DNA of 64,000 nucleotides. Source: Pseudoalteromonas phenolica. GTDB taxonomy: Bacteria; Pseudomonadota; Gammaproteobacteria; Enterobacterales; Alteromonadaceae. The translations under genes were made by a program, and so were the position numbers. The stretch is taken from assembly GCF_001444405.1 (NCBI RefSeq), contig NZ_CP013188.1:434001-498000 (forward strand), given 5' to 3'. This document shows, piece after piece, positions 6,901 to 15,856 of this stretch; the first letter of the stretch is position 1; every line of letters begins with the position of its first letter. The notes under the pieces are model-generated. The model was not told the origin of the DNA and did no database searches. It was given only the letters and a program-made list of their open reading frames with translations.

Positions 6901-8229
6901 TTATTCTTGAGCCAGTTTTGCTTGTTGCAAGAAGGATTTATACAACTGTTGTACATTCACTTTGGCATTGAGCTTTGCGGCGATAAGATATAATCCTGCC
7001 AGTTTACGATGAATAAATAGTGCGTCGATGGGTGGAGAGTGCCATTTAGATTTATCGGTACTCATTTCAAGCCCTTTGTCGCGGATCTGTTTTGCTAAAG
7101 GGCTCTTAGCAAAGTCATATGCTTTGTCCTGTCTTAGGGGTTCACAAGCCAGCATAAAGATATCAATTACTTTGTGTTTATACTCCAAATCTATTTCTGA
7201 ATCGAAGTAACCAATTTGTTCAGCGGCTGAAGCAATTAAATTACGGTTTTCAGATAGGGCACCCGAAAAAAGCGCAAAATAACCATTACAGACGGTCTGT
7301 GGAAGCACACGGGTTGCGCCAAAGTCCAATAATACTACTTTGCCGGTATCGGGCTGATAAAGATAATTACCAAAATTAGGGTCTGTTTGCACAGTATTAA
7401 ATTTTAAAAGCTCGAAGAAAAATAAATAGATTAAATCGCTAGCAAGGGTGTTACGTTGTTCTTGAGGCAAAGACACGCAGGCTTCTAAATCGATACCTTC
7501 GACAAATTCCATGCTAAGAATATGCTCGGTGGTTAAATCGTTAATTACCTTGGGTATTTTAAATTGCTCAAAGCTTGCAAGGTTCTTTTGATAGTGCTGT
7601 AGATGGCGAGCTTCAAGTTGATAATCAGATTCATCTAAAAGCTGTTGTTTTGCCTCAGAAATGAGCGGCGCTATATCAATATGCTTGGGTAATAAGCCGC
7701 TCATTTTTAGAAGGCTGGCAAGATTATCGACATCGCTTTCTATGCTTTTTGCGATCCCCGGATATTGGATTTTTACAGCCAATTTTTGACCATTTTCAAG
7801 TGTGGCTTTGTGAACTTGGCCAATAGAAGCAGCGGCAAAGGGTTTTAGCTCAATATGAGAAAATTTATCGAGCCAATGAACTCCCCAATGCGACTTAAGT
7901 ACGCCGACTAACTGCTTATGGGGCATAGCATGACCTTCTGATCTCAGTCTTGCTAATAATTTACTTAATTCGGGAGGTAACACTTCACCCGAGTCCATTG
8001 ATAAAAGTTGCCCCAATTTCATTGCCGCGCCTCTTAATTGCGCGAACTGCTCTGCTAGGTTCTCGATATTTTTAGGGGAGAGGATCAACGACTGTTTATC
8101 GAGCTTTTCACCTTTAGCGACGGACTTTGCTCCGTCTAACAGCACGTTACCCGCGACCTTTGAGGCAAGCAAGCCAAATTTACTGAGCCGTGATAAACGA
8201 GAAGTGGGGACTGATTTACTTTTATCCAT
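6901..8229 (-). CDS. ABC1/UbiB (AarF) family atypical kinase-like protein
   Basis: 442 residues. It has the ABC1-family hallmarks in order: the K-x-G-Q helix as FAQLRGAAMKLGQLLSMD (about 65-85), the alanine-rich ATP loop AAASIGQVHKA (about 132-142), the lysine in LAVKIQYPG, and a DFG-type metal motif in LLDFGATRVLP. The family is related to protein kinases but acts on ubiquinone synthesis or isoprenoid lipid handling (UbiB, COQ8). The canonical ubiB sits in a ubiE-ubiJ-ubiB cluster, and this one stands alone without UbiB's C-terminal membrane helices, so it is a paralogue of unclear substrate. Confidence 0.9.
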   Translation of the reverse strand: MDKSKSVPTSRLSRLSKFGLLASKVAGNVLLDGAKSVAKGEKLDKQSLILSPKNIENLAEQFAQLRGAAMKLGQLLSMDSGEVLPPELSKLLARLRSEGHAMPHKQLVGVLKSHWGVHWLDKFSHIELKPFAAASIGQVHKATLENGQKLAVKIQYPGIAKSIESDVDNLASLLKMSGLLPKHIDIAPLISEAKQQLLDESDYQLEARHLQHYQKNLASFEQFKIPKVINDLTTEHILSMEFVEGIDLEACVSLPQEQRNTLASDLIYLFFFELLKFNTVQTDPNFGNYLYQPDTGKVVLLDFGATRVLPQTVCNGYFALFSGALSENRNLIASAAEQIGYFDSEIDLEYKHKVIDIFMLACEPLRQDKAYDFAKSPLAKQIRDKGLEMSTDKSKWHSPPIDALFIHRKLAGLYLIAAKLNAKVNVQQLYKSFLQQAKLAQE

Positions 8230-8310
8230 ACAAATTTTTAGTGCTTTAAAGTGCTAAACTTCTGTAACTACGATGTGTAGATAGTTTCAGATCGTTCTAT
8301 TCATATGATG

Positions 8311-8835
8311 CTAGCGTAAAAATTGTGTTTTATCTTGTCGAGTATAGATGACTTCATCCAGTACGAGCGGTTTGGCAAACCCAGACACGCCTTCGTGTGC
8401 TAGAAGCCATTGTTTTCGCTCAACGCCTCCAGCGTAACCAGTTAACGTGCCCGATGCGCCAATAACTCGGTGACAGGGCACAATTAGAGTTATTGGATTC
8501 CTGCCGTTTGCACCACCGACGGCGCGCACGGCTTTTGGGTTATTAAGGCGCTCTGCGAGCTGTAAATATGAGTAAGTGTGGCCAAATGGAATATCACACA
8601 ACGCTTGCCAGACCGATTTTTGAAACTCTGTGCCAACAGGGTCTAGGGGAAGATCGAAATTTTGGCGAGTGCCTGCAAAGTATTCTTCAAGTTGCGCAAT
8701 GCACTGGGTAATGAGTTTTGACGGTACAACAGACTCTTTATGTTCGCCACAGAAAATAAGCTGACATATTCCTTTATCGGTTGCTTTTATTTCTATCGTG
8801 CCAAGCGGGCTTTCGAAGTAATCACAATACATCAT
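8311..8835 (-). CDS. ogt: Methylated-DNA--protein-cysteine methyltransferase (Ogt)
   Basis: Removes alkyl groups from O6-alkylguanine by suicidal transfer to its own Cys. The active-site motif IVPCHRVIGASG is intact, followed by the usual GYAGGVERKQWLLAHE. The helix-turn-helix segment contains the conserved Arg in NNPKAVRAVGGANGRNP. The chosen start, ATG at 8835, overlaps the stop of the upstream alkylation-repair gene as ATGA, which indicates translational coupling; a longer frame from 8847 would overlap by 16 nt. About 174 residues, normal for Ogt. It works with the upstream glycosylase in direct and excision repair of alkylated DNA. Confidence 0.95.
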   Translation of the reverse strand: MMYCDYFESPLGTIEIKATDKGICQLIFCGEHKESVVPSKLITQCIAQLEEYFAGTRQNFDLPLDPVGTEFQKSVWQALCDIPFGHTYSYLQLAERLNNPKAVRAVGGANGRNPITLIVPCHRVIGASGTLTGYAGGVERKQWLLAHEGVSGFAKPLVLDEVIYTRQDKTQFLR

Positions 8836-10220
8836 AGTTTGTCCCATAGTTGAAAAGTAAGGTAGCTACGCCATGGTGCGGCTTTTTCGGAGTCAAAATC
8901 AGCATGTGCTTTTAGTGCTTTAATTACCCCTAGATCAGTAGCTAGGAATATATCTGGGTCACTTAAACCGCGCATTTTGGCATAATTTGCAGTCCAAGGG
9001 CCAATGCCTTTAAGTGCCAGCCAGTTATCTGGATTTTGTGCTTCAATGGGTTGGTTTTGAGCAAATTGAGCAAATCTTGTAATAGTTTGTTTGCGACTTT
9101 CAGGCATTTTAAAAAATGCTAAGTCGCTTTGCGCAATGGCTCCGGGCGCCGGGAAGTACAGCACATTTTCACCGTTCGATTCTTGGTTGTTGGCTTCTTT
9201 TTCGCCCAAGGTTTCGACCAGTTTTATCACTAAGTTTTTGGCTGCAGTTACTGATATTTGTTGACCTAAAATAGCGCGCATACCTGCTTCGAACACATCC
9301 CAAATACCAGGCAAGCGCAACCCTGAGCTGATCAATGTATTTGTGCCAAGCGCGTCAGTTAAGTCTTGCTCTATTTGCACGAGTTCGGCGTCTAAATCGA
9401 GCACACGGCGAATATTACTGACCACAGGCTTGAGAACACGATTGTCTTCTAGGCTTATCTCGACCAAAAATTGATGTTTTTCAGCTTGATGGTGAGCGGT
9501 GAATTGCCCTTTAACATCTTTATGAATAAAGCTGCGACCATAAAAGTTATCGCCAATCCACTCTAGCCCAGGAATGAGTCTGGCAGATAAAAAACGCTGC
9601 ATCTTTTGCCAATCAAATGGTGGGCGATAAGATAATTTTAAAGTCAGTTTTGCATTATTTTTGTTCGTCTGTTTACGCATTTGAGTCGGAGTAAGTTTAA
9701 GTTGTTGTTTGAAGCAGTCGTTAAAACGGCGAATGCTCTCAAAGCCACTGGCGAGCGCAATTTCGGTAATGGGTAAACTGGTTTGATGCAGCAGCTTTTT
9801 GGCAAACAAGCATTGTTGATAGAGTGCATAGGTTTTGGGGGAAACACCTATTTTCTCTTTAAATAATTTTCTTAAATATCGATCACTGACACCTAACCGT
9901 GTGGCGAGGTCGATGATGGACCCTTCTTGCAGTGCACCTTCGTCAATTAAGCGAACGGCGCGAGTTAATGTTGCGCCATTTCCCTGCCAAGCTGCAGAAC
10001 TAGGCGCACTGTCTGGTCGGCAGCGTAAGCATGGACGATAACCTGCTTCAGCTGCTTGCACGGCATTTTTAAAATATTCTACATTTTCTTCTTTTGGCGG
10101 CGATGCTGGGCAAATAGTCCTGCAAAAAATGCCAGTTGTTTTTACCGCAATGAAGAACTTCCCATCGAAACGGGGATCTCTTGAAAAGCGGGCTTTTTGA
10201 CAGGTTTCTAAGCTGAGCAT
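8832..10220 (-). CDS. alkA: Ada/AlkA fusion: methyl-sensing regulator domain plus 3-methyladenine DNA glycosylase
   Basis: 462 residues in three parts. Residues 1-75 are the Ada N-terminal zinc domain with C33, C37, C64 and C67 (FCRTICPA and CLRCRPD); the first Cys is the methyl-phosphotriester acceptor in Ada. Residues about 80-180 are an AraC-type double helix-turn-helix (SDRYLRKLFKEKIGVSPKTY, ESIRRFNDCFKQQL). Residues about 190-462 are AlkA, with the helix-hairpin-helix LKGIGPWTANYAKMR and catalytic Asp429 in LATDLG. It would sense phosphate methylation, activate transcription and excise N-alkylated bases. GGAG precedes the ATG. The gene overlaps ogt by 4 nt, so they form an operon. The fusion is common in actinobacteria and some proteobacteria. 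Confidence 0.95.
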   Translation of the reverse strand: MLSLETCQKARFSRDPRFDGKFFIAVKTTGIFCRTICPASPPKEENVEYFKNAVQAAEAGYRPCLRCRPDSAPSSAAWQGNGATLTRAVRLIDEGALQEGSIIDLATRLGVSDRYLRKLFKEKIGVSPKTYALYQQCLFAKKLLHQTSLPITEIALASGFESIRRFNDCFKQQLKLTPTQMRKQTNKNNAKLTLKLSYRPPFDWQKMQRFLSARLIPGLEWIGDNFYGRSFIHKDVKGQFTAHHQAEKHQFLVEISLEDNRVLKPVVSNIRRVLDLDAELVQIEQDLTDALGTNTLISSGLRLPGIWDVFEAGMRAILGQQISVTAAKNLVIKLVETLGEKEANNQESNGENVLYFPAPGAIAQSDLAFFKMPESRKQTITRFAQFAQNQPIEAQNPDNWLALKGIGPWTANYAKMRGLSDPDIFLATDLGVIKALKAHADFDSEKAAPWRSYLTFQLWDKL

Positions 10221-10376
10221 AGCAGCTCCAATTAACTCTTAATATGTTCATTATATGTGGAAAGTGCCAGACTACTAGCCAAAATCGGCACTGAATGTAA
10301 AACCAACTTTCACAGGTCATCTAAAATTACTTAGGCGGAGTATTATATTAGGGGCTTACATATTTTGAGGTGGCAT

Positions 10377-11225
10377 TTGAAGGTTATTTACATGTTCGTG
10401 TTTTTATTATTTGTATTTTCTCAATTCAGTTTGTCCACACAGCTCGTATATGCTCAAGCAGATTTTATAGGGCTTTCAAAACTCAATGAGTCGCAGAAAA
10501 CGAAAGTAAAAAGCTGGATAAATTATGGTTTAGAAGCAACGCAAAAAACGCTCGGGCCTTTAAAGCAAAAAGCTGTGCCAATTTATCTTGAACCACAATA
10601 TTTTGCCTTTGAAGCGGTGCCTTGGGCTGAAGTCATTCGCGGTTCTCAAGATGGAGTAGAGTTGCAGTTCAGTCGCTATGCAAGTCTAAAACAGTTAAAA
10701 AATGATTGGACGCTTTATCATGAGCTAGCGCATTTGTATCACCCATTATTAAACTATAAAGACTTTTGGATAAGTGAGGGGTTGGCGACTTTTTTGCAAA
10801 ATCAAATCATGAAAGACAGCGGGGTTATCACGCACGAGAATATGATGATGCGTATCAAAGCTGGGCTTGAAAGGGGTAAGGCTAATACTTATCGCTTGTC
10901 ATATCTTAAAGACGCACGTTTGAGTAGCGTAGCCAGTAATATGTGGCAACTTAACGCTCAACAGCGAGTATATTGGAGTGGTGTGGCATTTTTTATTGAA
11001 GCGCAATACAAATTAAAACAGCAAAACGCTCAGTTTAACTCTATTGTGGAGCTTATCAATGCGTATCAGGCATGTTGTAAAATGTCGCAACAGCAATCGG
11101 GGAAAGACTTTTTAAGGTCTCTCGATAAACTTTCTAAAACGGCTATATTTACAAATTTATACTTTAAATACAGTGTATTGAAAGAGTTTCCGGTAATCTC
11201 TAAACAGCAACTTAATCAGATTTGA
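10377..11225 (+). CDS. Secreted gluzincin-like metallopeptidase domain protein
   Basis: About 282 residues. A signal peptide (hydrophobic run, likely cut after ...VYAQA) precedes a domain with a zinc motif HELAH and a third-ligand glutamate 15 residues later in FWISEGLATFLQ. HExxH...E with WxxEGxA is the arrangement of peptidase-MA/M1-like gluzincins. The start is uncertain: TTG 10377 (MKVIYMFVF, GAGG six nt upstream) is preferred; TTG 10365 and ATG 10392 (GAAGG eight nt upstream) are alternatives. The protein would act in the periplasm or outside the cell. Substrate unknown. It is divergent from the alkylation-repair operon. Confidence 0.75.
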   Translation: MKVIYMFVFLLFVFSQFSLSTQLVYAQADFIGLSKLNESQKTKVKSWINYGLEATQKTLGPLKQKAVPIYLEPQYFAFEAVPWAEVIRGSQDGVELQFSRYASLKQLKNDWTLYHELAHLYHPLLNYKDFWISEGLATFLQNQIMKDSGVITHENMMMRIKAGLERGKANTYRLSYLKDARLSSVASNMWQLNAQQRVYWSGVAFFIEAQYKLKQQNAQFNSIVELINAYQACCKMSQQQSGKDFLRSLDKLSKTAIFTNLYFKYSVLKEFPVISKQQLNQI

Positions 11226-11336
11226 ATTCCTTCAATCGACTAAAGTCTAGTGTCCTTTAACGTCAGCGTAAACTAGCGTGAGAGTCTAAAGACCATAAAT
11301 TAACCAAGGTTATTTGGCGAAATTAAAGGCACTATT

Positions 11337-13235
11337 ATGACAACAACAAACACACACTATCAGTCTTTTTATCAAGACTTTCTTAATGACCCAGAGGCAT
11401 TTTGGCTTAAGCAAGCTCAAAAATTGAACTGGTTTACACAGCCTACTCAAGGTGTCAGCCAATGCGATGAGCAACTTGACCACTGGTTTGCCGATGGAGA
11501 GCTGAACACCTGTTATTTGGCACTCGATCATCATATTGAACAGGGCAGAGGCGAGCAGTTGGCGCTTATTTATGACTCGCCGGTTACAGAACAAAAACGC
11601 ACATATACTTATAATCAACTACATGAAGCTGTCAGCTTGTTTGCTGGTGGCTTAAAAAATCTAGGTGTTGAAGCAGGTGATCGTGTAGTTATCTACATGC
11701 CGATGGTCCCGGAAGCGACTATCGCCATGTTAGCTTGCGCACGAGTTGGTGCGGTGCACTCAGTGGTGTTCGGTGGTTTTGCCCCGCGTGAACTCGCTAT
11801 ACGCATTGATGATGCTAAACCTAAACTTGTGCTCACTGCATCTTGTGGGGTTGAACCCAGTCGCATTATTGAATACAAGCCGATGCTAGACGAAGCGCTT
11901 GAGCTTGCTGAGCATAAAGTAGAACATTGTGTGGTTTTTCAAAGGCCACAAATTAAAGCGCAATTACAAGCTAAGCGAGATTTGGATTGGCAAGCGATAC
12001 TTGAAAAAGCACAACCGACTGATGCTCTACCACTTCCTGCAACTCACCCGCTTTATATTCTTTACACTTCTGGAACAACAGGCACTCCAAAAGGTGTATT
12101 ACGTGAACAAGGTGGTCATGCGGTTGCACTTAATTACAGTATGCAAACAGTGTATGGCATGCAGCCAGGACAAGTATTTTGGGCCGCCTCTGACATAGGT
12201 TGGGTCGTCGGTCATTCTTATATTGTTTATGGGCCACTAATTTATGGCTGCACCACAGTATTATACGAAGGTAAACCGGTATTCACTCCAGATGCAGGCG
12301 CATTTTGGCGAGTGGTAGAAGAATATAAAGTCAATGCGTTGTTTAGTGCGCCGACAGCTTTCAGAGCGATCAAAAAGCAAGATCCCGAGGCAGAATTGTT
12401 AGCAAAATACAATGTGTCTAGTTTAGAGAAGCTATTCTTGGCAGGTGAACGGTTAGACCCAGCGACGTATGAATGGCTGCAAGAAAAAACGGGCCTACCA
12501 GTTATTGACCACTGGTGGCAAACAGAAACAGGGTGGCCGATTGCATGTAACCCTGTCGGCATTGAAATGTTGCCGACCAAAGCAGGGAGTTCTACTGTAC
12601 CTGTGCCTGGTTATCAGGTTCATATTCTTGATATGGATGGCAGTCAATGTAAAGCAAATGAGCAAGGTGTGGTTGCCGTTAAATTGCCACTTCCTCCAGG
12701 GTGCTTAACAACTATCTGGGGCAATGCCGAACGCTTTAAACAAAGCTACCTTTCTCAATATGATGGCTATTATTTATCTGGTGACGGTGGATACATAGAT
12801 GATGATGGTTACTTGTTCATTATGGGGCGGACCGATGACGTAATTAACGTGGCGGGTCATCGTTTATCGACTGGGGAAATGGAAGAAGTCGTTGCAGCAC
12901 ACCCTAGCGTAGCAGAATGTGCTGTCTTTGCGAGTAAAGATAGTTTGAAGGGGCAAGTACCTATTGCGATGGTAGTTACTAAAGAGGGTTGCGCTAAAGA
13001 AGATATTGAAATTGCAAATGAAATTCGGTCTTCTATCCGCGCTAAAATTGGTGCGATTGCCTGTCTTCAAACTATTCAAGTAGTAGAGCGGCTACCTAAA
13101 ACTCGATCGGGTAAAATATTGCGAAAAAACCTTCGACAGCTAGTTGATGGTGAACAGATAAAAGTGCCATCTACGATTGAAGACCCTTCGGTCATTGATG
13201 AGATAAAAGCTCGATGGATTTCTCTAAATAGCTAA
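11337..13235 (+). CDS. prpE: Propionyl-CoA synthetase (acetyl-CoA synthetase family)
   Basis: 632 residues, the normal length for PrpE. Activates propionate (and related short acids) to the CoA thioester through an acyl-AMP intermediate. The ATP loop YTSGTTGTPKGV, the adenylation motif in DHWWQTETGW, YLSGDGGYIDDDGYLFIMGRTDDVI and the C-terminal catalytic lysine in PKTRSGKILRKNLR are all present. TASCGVEPSRIIEYKP is characteristic of PrpE rather than Acs. AAAGG precedes the ATG. It stands alone, away from the usual prpBCD cluster, and is closed by a terminator at 13251-13276. Confidence 0.93.
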   Translation: MTTTNTHYQSFYQDFLNDPEAFWLKQAQKLNWFTQPTQGVSQCDEQLDHWFADGELNTCYLALDHHIEQGRGEQLALIYDSPVTEQKRTYTYNQLHEAVSLFAGGLKNLGVEAGDRVVIYMPMVPEATIAMLACARVGAVHSVVFGGFAPRELAIRIDDAKPKLVLTASCGVEPSRIIEYKPMLDEALELAEHKVEHCVVFQRPQIKAQLQAKRDLDWQAILEKAQPTDALPLPATHPLYILYTSGTTGTPKGVLREQGGHAVALNYSMQTVYGMQPGQVFWAASDIGWVVGHSYIVYGPLIYGCTTVLYEGKPVFTPDAGAFWRVVEEYKVNALFSAPTAFRAIKKQDPEAELLAKYNVSSLEKLFLAGERLDPATYEWLQEKTGLPVIDHWWQTETGWPIACNPVGIEMLPTKAGSSTVPVPGYQVHILDMDGSQCKANEQGVVAVKLPLPPGCLTTIWGNAERFKQSYLSQYDGYYLSGDGGYIDDDGYLFIMGRTDDVINVAGHRLSTGEMEEVVAAHPSVAECAVFASKDSLKGQVPIAMVVTKEGCAKEDIEIANEIRSSIRAKIGAIACLQTIQVVERLPKTRSGKILRKNLRQLVDGEQIKVPSTIEDPSVIDEIKARWISLNS

Positions 13236-13250
13236 TAAGTTATGTTTTTA

Positions 13251-13276
13251 AAAGAGGTTTTAATAACCTCTTTTTT
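13251..13276 (+). terminator. Intrinsic terminator after prpE
   Basis: A 9-bp perfect stem AAAGAGGTT / AACCTCTTT with a 5-nt loop, running into six Ts; 15 bp beyond the prpE stop codon. Confidence 0.92.
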
Positions 13277-13332
13277 GCGTCTACTTAGATCATGGTCAAT
13301 ACTTAGTCAAAATAACCTCGTGCTCATTGACT

Positions 13333-14958
13333 ATGATTAATTCTTTAACCGTTCAATCTAGACTCATTTTACTCGCATGTGTGCCTATTATTTTGTTCAT
13401 AGGTGCGACGCTTTTTACGTTAAAAGAAGTCAAAATTATCGTTCATGATTTGGATGAGTTATACGACCTTCGTGTCATTCCAATGCAAGAAATCAAAGTC
13501 GTGTCTGACGATTATGCCGTCATCATAGTTGACACATTCCATAAGCTCAGAGGTGGTGCTGTATCTAAAGAGCAAGCCATAGCAGATATTTTAAAGGCAC
13601 AAGAGGTTGCCAGAAAAAATTGGCAATTATATTTAAAGAATGTAACGAGTACAGAAGAGAAAAGGCTTATTAGCCTTGCTGAGCAACAAAGAGAAAAAGT
13701 AGATCAATTGATTGCGATATATCTATCAGAGATTAGAGAGAACACTTTTAGTGCTAAAGATTATTCTTTTTTTGTCAAAGAGACTTACAGTACTTTTGAT
13801 CCACTCAGTGAAAGTTTTGGCGATCTGATTAATTATCAGGTAAAGCAAGCTCAACTTTTAAAAATAGAAGGGGATGAAGAAGCCGAAAAAGTGGAGTTTT
13901 CGCTTATTACTTTGTCGATTGTTATTGTCTTTACAATGTTGTCAGTGGGTTTCTTAATCTACAGAAGTATAAATACACCTTTAACAAAAATGGGAAAAAC
14001 CATAGAACAAGTTGTCAGAGACACAGATTTAACAATACGAGTTGAAGAAAACGGCAGTGATGAATTCAGTAAAATAGCGATTGATTTTAATATGATGATG
14101 GATAAATTCCAAACCATGTTAAGTCAAATTTCATCTGCCATTAACTCTTTGTCTGGCTTATCTTCTCAAGTAGCAAGCTCTGGTGATCAAATGGCTTCTT
14201 CAGCCCTAGAGCAAGAGCAACAAACAGCAATGATAGCGCAAGCAATTACTGAAATGAGCTCTGCGATTGCTGAAGTATCAGAAAATGCATCTCGTACAGC
14301 TACATATGCTGAAGACGCAGAAAACTTATCGATTGAAGGTCAAAAAACCATTGAACAAAGTATTCAAGCAATTCATGAACTTGCTGAGCTTGTGGTCAAT
14401 AATGCAAAATTGATTAATGAACTTAATAATCAAACTACAGAGATAAACCAAGTTGTAATGATGATCCAAGGCGTTGCAGAGCAAACGAATTTGTTAGCCC
14501 TCAATGCTGCGATTGAAGCTGCTAGGGCTGGGGAATCTGGAAGAGGGTTTGCGGTTGTTGCAGATGAAGTAAGAACGTTGGCTCATAATACTCAGAAAGC
14601 GACAGAAAATATAAAGGACATGATCAGTAAATTACAAACTCAGGCCAATAATGCGGCTTCAGCTATGTCAGATGCTGAAGTCAGAGCGTCGAGAAGTGTA
14701 GAAATGGCTGAGCATTCGTCTCAGAAGATTCAAGCAATTAGTAGCTCAGTGAGTGAAATCGCATCTATGAATATTCAAGTTTCAACGGCCACCGAAGAAC
14801 AAACGTCTGTAACAAGTGAAATGTCCAGCTCTATTGAAGGCTTTAATTTGAGCATTAATGAAATATCAACCAGTGCACAAAACAACTCCGTGTCAGGAAA
14901 AGAGTTATTAGATATGGCGGAGCGGTTAAATCACGAAATTAAACAATTCAAAGTTTAG
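13333..14958 (+). CDS. Methyl-accepting chemotaxis protein
   Basis: 541 residues from the ATG at 13333 (MINSLTVQSRLILL), chosen because it matches the start of the paralogue at 3573; an upstream TTG at 13327 is possible. It has a membrane segment at about residues 10-30, a periplasmic helical domain (about 31-190), a second membrane segment (about 191-212), HAMP (INTPLTKMGKTIE...), then the signalling domain with tip EQTNLLALNAAIEAARAGE. No CheR-binding tail. It is strongly similar to the receptor at 1945-3573 in the cytoplasmic part, less so in the sensor. Ligand unknown. Confidence 0.95.
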   Translation: MINSLTVQSRLILLACVPIILFIGATLFTLKEVKIIVHDLDELYDLRVIPMQEIKVVSDDYAVIIVDTFHKLRGGAVSKEQAIADILKAQEVARKNWQLYLKNVTSTEEKRLISLAEQQREKVDQLIAIYLSEIRENTFSAKDYSFFVKETYSTFDPLSESFGDLINYQVKQAQLLKIEGDEEAEKVEFSLITLSIVIVFTMLSVGFLIYRSINTPLTKMGKTIEQVVRDTDLTIRVEENGSDEFSKIAIDFNMMMDKFQTMLSQISSAINSLSGLSSQVASSGDQMASSALEQEQQTAMIAQAITEMSSAIAEVSENASRTATYAEDAENLSIEGQKTIEQSIQAIHELAELVVNNAKLINELNNQTTEINQVVMMIQGVAEQTNLLALNAAIEAARAGESGRGFAVVADEVRTLAHNTQKATENIKDMISKLQTQANNAASAMSDAEVRASRSVEMAEHSSQKIQAISSSVSEIASMNIQVSTATEEQTSVTSEMSSSIEGFNLSINEISTSAQNNSVSGKELLDMAERLNHEIKQFKV

Positions 14959-15076
14959 GAGGTAAAAGTTGTTGTTTTGTGGCAACAGGTAGAATGTAGG
15001 CTATTTGAACGGGCAGGTTATTGCCTATGTTTGTTATTTTTAAGTCTTTTTTAAGTGTTAAATTGGTATTTTTGTA

Positions 15077-15092
15077 TGGCACAAAGTTTGCT
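15077..15092 (+). promoter_or_regulatory. Sigma-54 (RpoN) promoter
   Basis: TGGCACAAAGTTTGCT matches the -24/-12 consensus TGGCAC-N5-TTGCW exactly, with the GG and GC dinucleotides at the required spacing. Transcription would start near 15104, about 45 bp before the chosen start of the gene at 15150. The enhancer-binding protein is not identifiable. Confidence 0.8.
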
Positions 15093-15149
15093 TTTTAAAT
15101 TATGAACGCAAATTTTAGCTCATTTATCTTTTCAGGACTAAGGAAGGCA

Positions 15150-15812
15150 ATGAAAGTTCATACTACGGTAAATACTTATCAAAGCTTTAACAAAGCACAC
15201 TTTGGGTCACAAGAAGACAGTTTAAATAAACATGCATCATTTGCTAATTTGCTACATGATGTTGGTAAACCTAATGAATATCAACCTGAATCAGCGGTTG
15301 GTGTCTTAACTAAAAATTTGCCTCTTTCAGAACAAGCGAAGCACCTTTATAACACTGCTAGAGAAAAAGCCTCTGAGCGGGTTGACGATACTTTGAGTGA
15401 TAGAGAACGCGCTCTTGAAACTTATAAAGAGACCATGATAGAGATTGTGGAAATGCCGTTTGATGTGGAAATATCACCATCAGAAATCAATGAGGCACTT
15501 ATTTTCAATAACTTAGGTATAAATTATCTAGATTATAAAGAGTTAAAAGTACGCATGGAAATGCTATCTTTGGCCGAACAAGATATTGATGAAGATTCAG
15601 CATTACACCGCTCTGATAAAGAAAAGTTAAGAAATATGACCGCCGATTTGAGAGCACAATTACAGTTGCAAATAGACGACTTACTGGCTGGCAAAGAAAA
15701 GCAAGATGAAGAAAACCAGAGGCTTAATTTTAGCAATCAAATCAATACACAATTTGAAGATCTAGGTCTAAATGATATAGATAAATTTGATTTGTTAAAA
15801 CGAATGGTGTGA
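15150..15812 (+). CDS. Hypothetical charged helical protein under sigma-54 control
   Basis: 220 residues from the ATG at 15150 (MKVHTTVNTYQSFNK), which has AAGGAAGGC directly upstream; an in-frame ATG at 15102 would lie at the predicted transcription start and is rejected. No signal peptide, membrane segment or Cys. It is acidic and mostly helical, with a heptad-like region about residues 125-200 (KEKLRNMTADLRAQLQLQIDDLL...), so oligomerisation is likely. No family recognised. The RpoN promoter suggests a role in a sigma-54 regulon such as motility, surface structures or nitrogen response; which one is not decidable. Ends at a shared hairpin 15819-15848. Confidence 0.7.
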   Translation: MKVHTTVNTYQSFNKAHFGSQEDSLNKHASFANLLHDVGKPNEYQPESAVGVLTKNLPLSEQAKHLYNTAREKASERVDDTLSDRERALETYKETMIEIVEMPFDVEISPSEINEALIFNNLGINYLDYKELKVRMEMLSLAEQDIDEDSALHRSDKEKLRNMTADLRAQLQLQIDDLLAGKEKQDEENQRLNFSNQINTQFEDLGLNDIDKFDLLKRMV

Positions 15813-15818
15813 TTATGT

Positions 15819-15848
15819 CGTGCTTCAGGATTATTGATCTGAAGCACG
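15819..15848. terminator. Hairpin shared by convergent genes
   Basis: A perfect 10-bp stem CGTGCTTCAG / CTGAAGCACG with a 10-nt loop, between the stop of the plus-strand gene (15812) and the stop of sodA (15857). A/T-rich tails on both sides suggest a bidirectional terminator. Confidence 0.75.
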
Positions 15849-15856
15849 TAATTATA

